This document shows positions 4,496 through 9,756 of a stretch of 9,756 nt of DNA, in pieces. The notes below the pieces were generated by a model, which had not been told where the DNA came from, did no database searches, and saw only the letters and a program-made list of their open reading frames with translations. Position 1 is the first letter of the stretch. Every line of letters begins with the position of its first letter. Origin of the DNA: Candidatus Pacearchaeota archaeon (GTDB lineage: Archaea; Nanoarchaeota; Nanoarchaeia; Pacearchaeales; GW2011-AR1); the NCBI GenBank assembly GCA_002690445.1, contig NZER01000190.1, positions 1 through 9,756 of the forward strand, in the 5' to 3' direction. The position numbers and the translations under genes are program-made.

Positions 4496-5112
4496 TGGAA
4501 ACGTCAATTATGAAATTAAAGAAAGATGCTTATAGAGGTATTATAGATAAGCATGATTTTATATCACAATCCAAAACTCCAAGTGTTTATATAGAAAATA
4601 AACAGGGTTTTGATTATGTAGATGAAGCATATATGCGACATGTATTAAATAAGAATTTCCCCATATGGTCATGGGAAATAAAAAGTTATGAGTTGTTAGG
4701 AGATCATTCAATTATTGTTCAAGGTAGATTAACGATTGAGGAATCAGGAGTAGTAAGATATTTTGATGCAGTAGCATCTCATAGGATAGCCAAGAATAGA
4801 CAATCAGGAGATTATGTAGATATAGGTAATGATATGAAATCTGCAAATACTGATTGTTTTAAAGTGGCAGTAAACAGATTATGCAACATTGCTGACGATG
4901 TATATAGAAAACAGATTAAAGATATTACTTTAGATTCAAAGGATATCTCTAAACTTGATGACTATTGTAAAAAACTATGTCAAGTTGGTTTAGATGATGT
5001 AGCAGATAAAGTTCAGCAAAGCATAGACGATAGTAAGATAAACAAATCTAACTTGTCCTCATCTTTAATCAAGTTAGATTCATTAATAGATAAACAAACA
5101 AAGGAGAAATAA
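4492..5112 (+). CDS. Rad52-like single-strand DNA annealing protein
   Basis: This 206-residue protein resembles phage Rad52/22-type annealing proteins. The N-terminal part has GFDYVDEAYMRHVLNKNFP, followed by a WSWEI segment (57-63) and strands SIIVQGRLTI. Then comes the characteristic VDIGNDMKSANTDCFKVAVN (109-128), similar to the G(N)xxKSAxTDAxKxAL helix of Rad52 family members, and CNIADDVYRKQ. The C-terminal third is helical and Ser/Asp/Lys-rich, probably a tail for partners. Such proteins form rings that anneal complementary strands after end resection, matching the nuclease upstream and the SSB-like gene that follows immediately. The start is ATG 4492 or 4495, with GAAAGGGAAA just upstream. 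Confidence 0.75.
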   Translation: MMETSIMKLKKDAYRGIIDKHDFISQSKTPSVYIENKQGFDYVDEAYMRHVLNKNFPIWSWEIKSYELLGDHSIIVQGRLTIEESGVVRYFDAVASHRIAKNRQSGDYVDIGNDMKSANTDCFKVAVNRLCNIADDVYRKQIKDITLDSKDISKLDDYCKKLCQVGLDDVADKVQQSIDDSKINKSNLSSSLIKLDSLIDKQTKEK

Positions 5113-5724
5113 ATGGCTGATTTAAGCACATTTGATTTAGATGACAATATCGTTGTTGGTATATATGATCCTCTAGAAGACGTAAAGAAAGAGGTACTTG
5201 TACCTAAACAACTGTATCCTGCTCATATTGTTGAGGTTAATCGTAGAGAAGTTATGGTTAAGAATAAATATAAAGCATTAGTATATAACTGCAGAGTTGA
5301 AGTTGCAAGTGAATGTGCTGATAAAACTTATACTGCTAAAGATGGTAGAATCATTAATGGTGAAAACTATGTTGGTAGATTGGTGAAGATGAAAGGTATC
5401 TTTATGTTTTTAAGTCCTCAAAATGGTGATTCTTTTAAAGCAAATACAGGTGCTAACAAAGAATATTTAGATTTCTGTAATGCTATAGGACATGAGCCTG
5501 AAAAAATTAGTGTAGATGTAAATGGTGAAAAGAGAGAAGTTATTCAATTCCCTGTTCTATCTGATGATGATATAAAAGGCAAACCTCTTATGGCTTTCGT
5601 AGATGATTATAAATGGAAGAACAGAGATGGTGAATGGGTTACAACATCTAATGTCAAAGGTTGGCAATCTTGGAAAGATGGTGGATTGAAGATAGATGAC
5701 AACAATGATGATATTCCATTTTAA
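5113..5724 (+). CDS. SSB-like single-stranded DNA-binding protein
   Basis: The 203-residue protein ends in IDDNNDDIPF, the acidic tail with terminal D-I-P-F typical of single-stranded DNA-binding proteins, which use it to recruit partner enzymes. The body has beta-rich stretches (LYPAHIVEVNRREVMVKNKYKA, then GRLVKMKGIFMFL at about 88-100) compatible with an OB fold. It also has aromatic and basic residues, and a Trp-rich segment near 168-187 (KWKNRDGEW, GWQSW). It starts directly after the annealing protein stop with AAGGAGAAATAA upstream. Together with the nuclease and annealing protein it completes a recombination cassette. The overall sequence is divergent from bacterial SSB; the phage DUF669-type SSB-like group is my closest match. 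Confidence 0.75.
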   Translation: MADLSTFDLDDNIVVGIYDPLEDVKKEVLVPKQLYPAHIVEVNRREVMVKNKYKALVYNCRVEVASECADKTYTAKDGRIINGENYVGRLVKMKGIFMFLSPQNGDSFKANTGANKEYLDFCNAIGHEPEKISVDVNGEKREVIQFPVLSDDDIKGKPLMAFVDDYKWKNRDGEWVTTSNVKGWQSWKDGGLKIDDNNDDIPF

Positions 5725-5741
5725 TAGTGTAAAGTGAGATA

Positions 5742-5799
5742 GGCTATCGTTAAAGGGGGGTGGGTTTCTAAACCTTTCTTTACCTGCTCCCTGATAGTC
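5742..5799 (+). promoter_or_regulatory. G-rich folded leader between SSB gene and zinc-finger gene
   Basis: Possible pairings on the RNA are GGCTATC (5742-5748) with GATAGTC (5793-5799, one G-U), AGGGGG (5754-5759) with CTCCCT (5787-5792, one G-U), and an inner GGTTTCTAAACC palindrome (5763-5774). The two outer stems stack directly on the 3' side. The next gene starts at 5806 without a Shine-Dalgarno sequence, so this fold may control its translation. There is no T-run, so it is not a standard terminator. It could also be a small RNA or a protein-binding site. Confidence 0.4.
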
Positions 5800-5805
5800 A
5801 TTAAT

Positions 5806-6000
5806 ATGAATGAAATAATAAAAATTGGAAAAGAATATTTTACCTGTGATCAATGCAAGACAACAAAACATAGTGCAAAGTATAGGTGGAAAACTATTAT
5901 AACGAAGAATACATATTATTTATGTAATTGGTGTTGTGCTAGAGAATTTAAAAAAATAAAAAAAGAGTTAGACGAAAAATATGAAGATAATAAATTGTGA
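5806..6000 (+). CDS. Small zinc-finger-like protein
   Basis: The 64-residue basic product has CDQC (C14, C17) and CNWCC (C40, C43, C44), a two-knuckle arrangement typical of small treble-clef or zinc-ribbon folds. A Lys/Glu-rich helix (REFKKIKKELDEKYED) follows. ATG 5806 is the only in-frame Met and has no clear ribosome binding site; upstream is the G-rich foldable leader. It overlaps the next gene by 20 bases. Function unknown; zinc binding is inferred from spacing. Confidence 0.55.
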   Translation: MNEIIKIGKEYFTCDQCKTTKHSAKYRWKTIITKNTYYLCNWCCAREFKKIKKELDEKYEDNKL

Positions 6001-6199
6001 AAAATGTTTTACATCATTACCTGTTAAATCAGGATCATACTGTAGCATCATGTGTAATGAATGTGGATGGACTCCTGATTGTGATGATGGACAAAAAATA
6101 GATGTATATCATCATCCTTTAGGTGTAGGTTTCGCACAAAAGGACTACAAAAATGTCAAAGAGAAGACAACAGGATCAACCTGCAAGAAAGAAGAATGA
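5981..6199 (+). CDS. Small Cys-rich zinc-binding-like protein
   Basis: The 72-residue product has CEKC (C6, C9), then CSIMCNEC (C21, C25, C28) and C34, consistent with a zinc-binding domain in the first half. The second half (DVYHHPLGVGFAQKDYKNVKEK) is His- and Lys-containing. It overlaps both neighbours, and a good Shine-Dalgarno is missing at ATG 5981, so translational coupling to the preceding gene is likely. No family is recognised with confidence. Confidence 0.55.
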   Translation: MKIINCEKCFTSLPVKSGSYCSIMCNECGWTPDCDDGQKIDVYHHPLGVGFAQKDYKNVKEKTTGSTCKKEE

Positions 6200-6503
6200 T
6201 AAAAAAACTGCATTAAGAAGAAATAAATTTCTTGGAATGTCATATAGTACAGCATTTCATAGATTGAGAAAAAGTATTATGCTTATGCTTTTAAGAAGAT
6301 TAGATGCAAATTGGTGTTATAGATGTGGTGGTGAAATAAAAACAGAAAGAGAGTTAAGCATAGATCATAAAAAGAGTTGGTTTAATGTTAGTGTTGAGTT
6401 GTTTTGGGATTTAGACAATATTGCATTCAGCCATCTAAGTTGTAACAGTAGAAATAAACCAATAAAGGAAAACAATGTTAATAGCAAAAATAAAAGTAGA
6501 TAG
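6153..6503 (+). CDS. HNH endonuclease
   Basis: The 116-residue protein has a complete HNH pattern: CYRC (C55, C58), LSIDHKKSW (D71, H72), LDNIAFSHLSCN (N89, H94, C97, N98). HNH enzymes use a metal-bound beta-beta-alpha fold to cut DNA; the two CxxC-type cysteine pairs hold a structural zinc. The first 50 residues are very basic and probably bind DNA. A ribosome binding site (AAAGGA, 6138-6143) precedes ATG 6153. It overlaps both neighbours and is not inside an intron or intein that I can see. It may process recombination intermediates, act as a free-standing homing enzyme or attack host DNA; sequence alone does not decide. Confidence 0.85.
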   Translation: MSKRRQQDQPARKKNDKKTALRRNKFLGMSYSTAFHRLRKSIMLMLLRRLDANWCYRCGGEIKTERELSIDHKKSWFNVSVELFWDLDNIAFSHLSCNSRNKPIKENNVNSKNKSR

Positions 6504-6726
6504 CAGAGGTAGAATCCAACTACCTGCATGTTTCGTAAAGGCAAATGGTTGGGATGAGAGTGGATATATAATGTTAAAAAACCATACTCACAGGGATAAA
6601 GTGGTTCTAGAGTATGTAAGGTTTGATGAAAATGCAGAAACTATTGAAGATAGAATGAGAGTAGATCATACTCCACCTAAACAGGAGGTAACAATAAATG
6701 ATGTCATACAGGCTGTACGACCATAA
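6475..6726 (+). CDS. AbrB/SpoVT-like small DNA-binding protein
   Basis: The N-terminal 40 residues (KIKVDSRGRIQLPACFVKA, then GWDESGYIMLKN) match the swapped-hairpin AbrB fold, with the usual D-x-x-G-R-I-x-L/I-P core at 9-17. The rest (EYVRFDENAETIEDRM...) is a charged tail. Such proteins are dimeric DNA binders, used as transition regulators or antitoxins; a phage regulator is the simplest guess here. No toxin is adjacent. A strong AAAGGA precedes ATG 6475, and the start overlaps the HNH gene by 29 bases. Confidence 0.65.
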   Translation: MLIAKIKVDSRGRIQLPACFVKANGWDESGYIMLKNHTHRDKVVLEYVRFDENAETIEDRMRVDHTPPKQEVTINDVIQAVRP

Positions 6727-6788
6727 TGCAAATATAAGTTCTAATTATTATGTTTTTTGGCAAATAATAGAAAAAGAAGAAAGGGTGT

Positions 6789-8120
6789 ATGTCTACAAAA
6801 TTACCACCACATTCAAAAGAGGCTGAACTTTCTGTATTAGGTAGTATGATAGCAGAGTCATCCTGTATACCTGTAGTGAAATCAATCATCGATTCCTCTA
6901 TGTTATACAACACATCAAGTAAAAAGATATTTGAACTTATATGTGATATGTATGATGATGATATTGCTATAGATTTAGTATCAGTATGCTCTGCTCTTAC
7001 TCCAAGCATGAAAGAATCAGGTATAACCTCATATTTTATATCAGGATTAACAACAGATGCTATTAGTTTTAACCATGAATATCATTCTAATATTATAAGA
7101 GATAAATATCTTCTCAGGAATATTATAGATAAAAGCAGAAGAATAGCAAATGCATCATATGACAGTATGAAAGATGCTATGAATATGCTTACAGATACCC
7201 ATCAGGAAATAGGGTTTCTAATGAATAAGCATTCATTCAAGTCTGAATCTATAGAAACTTTAGTAGATAAAACTGTTGACAATATTGCTAACTCAAAAAA
7301 TAATTTAATTTCAACAGGTTTTCTATGTATAGATAATCTATGTGGTGGCATGACCAAAGGCGAAATTACTATTATAGGTGGAAGACCATCTCATGGTAAA
7401 ACTACACTTGTTGTAAATATGGTAAAAGCATGTGTAGATCAAGGTTTAAAGGTTATGGTTTTTAATAGAGAAATGACTAATGTTGAAATGATTAAAAAAC
7501 TCTTAATATTAGAGAGTGGAAAACTATCATATCTTAAAATCAGAAGAGGAATGATAGGTGATCTCAACGAGAGTACAGAACTTAATAAAACTATGGATAG
7601 TATAAAGTCCAAGTATAATAAAGATGTATTTCAAATGTTCGATAATATTCAGACGTTAGAAAAAGCAAGTGTTGAGATCCAAAAATTTAAACCTGATATT
7701 ATATTTGATGACTTTATTCAACTAATAAGACCAAAAAATCCTTCAAAAGATAGAAGATTCCAAATAGAAGAAATAGTTCATACTTATAAATGGTTATCTA
7801 AATCTGTAAATGCAGTAGCAGTTCTAGTATCTCAACTTAATAGAGGTGTAGAATATAGAACAGGAGCAGATGCTAAACCTAAGATGTCTGATCTAGCTGA
7901 ATCAGGCTCAATAGAACAATCTGCAGAAAATGTTATATTTGTATATTATCCTTATAAAGTATCTCTTAATGAGGATAAAGATAGTAAAAATAAACTAGAG
8001 TTAATTGGTAGTAAAGTAAGGTATGGAGTATCAGGAACATCAGACGTAGGATTTGATGGTGACAAAGTAAAAATATATCAATCAGAAGATCATTATAGGA
8101 AGGCAGGTTATGGAAAGTAG
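6789..8120 (+). CDS. dnaB: DnaB-type replicative DNA helicase
   Basis: The 443-residue protein has the DnaB layout. An N-terminal helical domain begins PPHSKEAELSVLGSMI (6-21), a linker follows, then the RecA-like motor. Walker A is GGRPSHGKTT (197-206, K204), the catalytic Glu is in FNREM (E228), Walker B is IIFDDFIQLI (D307, D308), motif H3 is SQLNRG (348-353), and H4 is PKMSDLAESGSIEQSAE (364-380). GSKVRYG (K409, R411) matches the arginine-finger region. As a hexamer it unwinds the phage fork on the lagging strand. Length is close to bacterial DnaB; no primase domain is fused. The start is ATG 6789 after GAAAGGG. The 62 bases before it, after the AbrB-like gene, contain no gene. Confidence 0.93.
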   Translation: MSTKLPPHSKEAELSVLGSMIAESSCIPVVKSIIDSSMLYNTSSKKIFELICDMYDDDIAIDLVSVCSALTPSMKESGITSYFISGLTTDAISFNHEYHSNIIRDKYLLRNIIDKSRRIANASYDSMKDAMNMLTDTHQEIGFLMNKHSFKSESIETLVDKTVDNIANSKNNLISTGFLCIDNLCGGMTKGEITIIGGRPSHGKTTLVVNMVKACVDQGLKVMVFNREMTNVEMIKKLLILESGKLSYLKIRRGMIGDLNESTELNKTMDSIKSKYNKDVFQMFDNIQTLEKASVEIQKFKPDIIFDDFIQLIRPKNPSKDRRFQIEEIVHTYKWLSKSVNAVAVLVSQLNRGVEYRTGADAKPKMSDLAESGSIEQSAENVIFVYYPYKVSLNEDKDSKNKLELIGSKVRYGVSGTSDVGFDGDKVKIYQSEDHYRKAGYGK

Positions 8121-8406
8121 AAGTACAGCAGATTGGAGAAAGAAACAATATTGGTTAGAGCAAACATGGGGATGGTATGCTATCCCATTTATGACACATA
8201 CACCTAGAAACAATGTAGATAAAAGTTTCAAAGATCAATGTTCGTTAAGGCATTGCCCTGAATGTAATATAGTTTATGAATCTACATATGTTGGTGGTAA
8301 AAAGAAATATTATAAAGTATATATTAGAGATGGTTTTTCAAAAAGACAAAAAAAATTAGTATGCCCTTCATGTAAAGGTAGAAATGTTAAGTTTGCATAT
8401 GAATAA
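8110..8406 (+). CDS. Zinc-ribbon protein following the helicase
   Basis: The 98-residue product overlaps the helicase gene by 11 bases and has AGGAAGG upstream, inside the helicase coding sequence. Its first half has many Trp and basic residues (DWRKKQYWLEQTWGWY). The second half carries CPEC (C49, C52) and CPSC (C85, C88), separated by a beta-rich stretch, a classic four-cysteine zinc ribbon. C44 is a spare cysteine. Zinc ribbons of this type often bind nucleic acid or partner proteins; a helicase accessory role is only suggested by position. No family is recognised. Confidence 0.65.
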   Translation: MESRSTADWRKKQYWLEQTWGWYAIPFMTHTPRNNVDKSFKDQCSLRHCPECNIVYESTYVGGKKKYYKVYIRDGFSKRQKKLVCPSCKGRNVKFAYE

Positions 8407-8418
8407 AAAGGAGAAAGA

Positions 8419-8514
8419 ATGGTAGGATATTATATAGCAATTATGGTTGGATTTATAGCAGGTTATTTTATAGCATGTTTAATGTATATGTCAAAAAGGA
8501 ATAGTGATATATAA
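8419..8514 (+). CDS. 31-residue membrane peptide with GxxxG motif
   Basis: ATG 8419 is preceded by AAAAAGGAGAAAG, one of the strongest ribosome binding sites in the window, and the ORF ends directly at the next ATG (TAA then ATG 8515). The 31-residue product is hydrophobic from about residue 2 to 24, with a GFIAG motif (G11, G15; GxxxG, which promotes helix pairing) and a basic tail (SKRNSD). One transmembrane helix with the C-terminus probably cytoplasmic is predicted. It sits between replication genes, where a membrane peptide is unexpected. No family is recognised. Confidence 0.65.
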   Translation: MVGYYIAIMVGFIAGYFIACLMYMSKRNSDI

Positions 8515-8985
8515 ATGAAAAATATTTATATTGGCATAGATGTAGGTAAAAGTGGTGGAATGGGTGTTATCATAGAAAATGGTAAAAAGTCCTGTAGGAG
8601 AGCCATTAGATATGTCCCTGATCATAATATACTTAGAGATACATTAGAGAGTTTGATAGATAGTCATAGCTACCCACAAATCTATTGTTTAATAGAGAAA
8701 GTTCATTCAATGCCAAAGCAGGGAGTTAAGTCTACATTTTCTTTTGGTGAAAACTATGGATTTTGGAAAGGGTTATTATGTGGATTAGATATATATTATA
8801 AAGAGATTACTCCACAAGCATGGATGAAGTATTTTAAAATACCAAAGTTTCAAAGTAAAAAAGAACGAAAAAACTATATAAAAGTCTTGGCACATGAAAA
8901 GTTCCCATCTATTAAAATGAATCTTTATGTTGCTGATGCTTGTATGATAGCACAATACTGCAAGGAGAATTTCTATGACATTTAA
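8515..8985 (+). CDS. RuvC-like Holliday junction resolvase
   Basis: The 156-residue protein has the phage RuvC-like pattern: YIGIDVGKSGG with D9, LIEKVHSMPKQGVKSTFSFG with E61, a TPQAWMKYF segment, and VADACMIAQY with D141. These acidic residues bind the metals used to cut four-way DNA junctions, which fits the recombination genes upstream. Family members usually have a DGVADA end motif, giving a fourth acid; here the matching position is Leu (L137 in MNLYVADA). The enzyme may therefore use three acids or have shifted one. The start codon follows the preceding stop directly. It overlaps the next gene by 11 bases. Confidence 0.8.
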   Translation: MKNIYIGIDVGKSGGMGVIIENGKKSCRRAIRYVPDHNILRDTLESLIDSHSYPQIYCLIEKVHSMPKQGVKSTFSFGENYGFWKGLLCGLDIYYKEITPQAWMKYFKIPKFQSKKERKNYIKVLAHEKFPSIKMNLYVADACMIAQYCKENFYDI

Positions 8986-9433
8986 AGAAAGGGGTAAAAT
9001 AGGAGATAATGCTGAAAGCAGAGCAGAATCCTATTTTAGTAAAGCAGGTCATTTTATAGCTAGATATGGAATGGATGCTAAAGATATTAAGAATGCTTAT
9101 AGTCATTGGGGATCAATACCAAGTTTAGTTACAGGAACACCTGATTTTATTCTTGTGGCTAAAGATAAGTCTTATTTCTTAGAAGTTAAAGCATGTGGGC
9201 AATTTTTAAAATTTAAACTTCATGATATTGATATTTATAAAGAGTGGAACGAGGGTATTTTTCCTGATATGAAATTATTATTATTCGTATATTCAGGCTA
9301 TTATAATGAACATTATATCTTAACATTTGATAAAATATTAAAGTTGGTTAAGGAAAATAATTATCGTATAGAGAGATATGAAAATAATAATAGACCATAT
9401 TACGAAATACCTTTGGAGGATTTAGAGTTATGA
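8975..9433 (+). CDS. PD-(D/E)XK nuclease-like protein (phage type)
   Basis: This 152-residue protein has the order of motifs of PD-(D/E)XK nucleases: an early GDNAESRAE with E14, then TGTPDFIL (P56, D57), then FLEVKACG (E70, K72). The remainder is alpha/beta with many Tyr and Phe. Small proteins of this kind in phages resemble Holliday junction resolvase or VRR-NUC-type nucleases, but I cannot assign a subgroup. It follows RuvC with an 11-base overlap, and AAGGAG precedes ATG 8975. Two resolvase-like or nuclease genes in a row may act on branched DNA or host DNA. Confidence 0.65.
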   Translation: MTFKERGKIGDNAESRAESYFSKAGHFIARYGMDAKDIKNAYSHWGSIPSLVTGTPDFILVAKDKSYFLEVKACGQFLKFKLHDIDIYKEWNEGIFPDMKLLLFVYSGYYNEHYILTFDKILKLVKENNYRIERYENNNRPYYEIPLEDLEL

Positions 9434-9672
9434 AAAAAAAGATAGATGCTGAATTAATAACAAATGTTGGTTTACTGAGAGCAAGAGTTATAGAAAGAAA
9501 TGAACAAATACTTAAATTATATAAGATACAACTTCAAGACGTAGCTGATCTACATAGTATTATGTGTGATTATAAATTAGAAAACACAATGGAAGAATGG
9601 TATTTAGATATAATTGATCTTATGTCTAGTGTAGGTATTGAGGGAAGTAATGATAGATTCAAAACCACTTGA
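9430..9672 (+). CDS. Unknown helical acidic protein
   Basis: The 80-residue product (LLRARVIERNEQILKLYKIQ..., then a C-terminal EEWYLDIIDLMSSVG) is predicted to be a helical, possibly coiled-coil protein with one Cys (MCDYK). GGAGG lies ten bases upstream of ATG 9430, and the start overlaps the preceding stop as ATGA. No domain is recognised. Its end overlaps the next, incomplete gene by 23 bases. Confidence 0.6.
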   Translation: MKKKIDAELITNVGLLRARVIERNEQILKLYKIQLQDVADLHSIMCDYKLENTMEEWYLDIIDLMSSVGIEGSNDRFKTT

Positions 9673-9756
9673 AAAATATTACCATACTTCCCTTATACCA
9701 AATTTGGTATCATGTAAGTTTGGAGCAGTTTCAGTAAAAGTAAACTTATTACTTGT
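9650..9756 (+). CDS. Partial unknown gene running off the window
   Basis: GAGGGAAG lies immediately before ATG 9650, and the frame stays open to the last base, giving 35 residues (MIDSKPLEKYYHTSLIPN, continuing with CKFGAVSVKVN). The product is not recognised from this fragment. The strong ribosome binding site and the tight overlap with the preceding gene support a real start. Confidence 0.55.
   Translation, partial: MIDSKPLEKYYHTSLIPNLVSCKFGAVSVKVNLLL

Noticed and set aside
5557..5871. Minus-strand 104-residue open frame
   Set aside because: Covers the conserved SSB tail on the other strand and the G-rich leader; composition looks like a shadow frame.
6704..7009. Minus-strand open frame over the helicase N-terminus
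   Set aside because: The helicase reading on the + strand is unambiguous; no independent evidence for the opposite strand.
9695..9710. Perfect 16-bp palindrome ATACCAAATTTGGTAT
   Set aside because: Inside a coding region; in sequence this AT-rich about one such palindrome per two windows of this size is expected by chance.

Overview
The window looks like part of an AT-rich (by eye roughly 30% GC) tailed double-stranded DNA phage or prophage. Every gene is on the + strand. Genes are short and packed stop-to-start or overlapping, most with AAAGGA/GGAGG-type ribosome binding sites. The recognisable ones are phage replication and recombination functions plus small conserved phage proteins. No structural genes, integrase, tRNA, rRNA, insertion sequence or CRISPR array is visible. 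The host cannot be named from this sequence.

Region 1 (1-3044) is one run of small genes ending at a clear rho-independent terminator (3064-3108). It holds a 5'-truncated gene, a cysteine-rich protein of the phage Gp88 family, two coupled membrane microproteins (the first too short to stand out as an ORF), an SH3-barrel-like protein, several short proteins resembling conserved phage hypotheticals, and a small Cys-rich protein. Isoleucine here is written mostly as ATA (15 of 17 in the Gp88-like gene).

Region 2 (3100-3291) is a non-coding control region. It contains eight T-tracts spaced at about one helical turn (predicted curved DNA), two near-identical 18-bp direct repeats 34 bp apart, and a small inverted repeat ending one base before the next start codon.

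Region 3 (3292-5724) is a recombination cassette. It starts with a Cas4/RecB-type PD-(D/E)XK nuclease divided into two separate ORFs by a TA-rich microsatellite full of TAA stops. All signature motifs survive, shared between the halves. Two small genes follow, then a Rad52-like single-strand annealing protein and an SSB-like protein with the typical acidic ...DDIPF tail. This is the usual phage exonuclease + annealase + SSB logic: resect an end, anneal the strands, protect the ssDNA. Isoleucine codon use in the split nuclease (ATA only 3 of 15) differs sharply from region 1, suggesting a separate origin.

Region 4 (5725-9756) carries replication and processing genes. In order these are a G-rich, potentially folded leader, two small zinc-finger-like proteins, an HNH endonuclease, an AbrB-like protein, a DnaB-type replicative helicase, a zinc-ribbon protein, a 31-residue membrane peptide, a RuvC-like Holliday junction resolvase, a second PD-(D/E)XK nuclease-like protein, an unknown helical protein and a gene running off the end. 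Together regions 3 and 4 could support recombination-dependent phage replication. No polymerase or primase lies inside the window.

The most interesting feature is the split Cas4-like nuclease with its microsatellite, placed just downstream of a curved, repeat-bearing control region.
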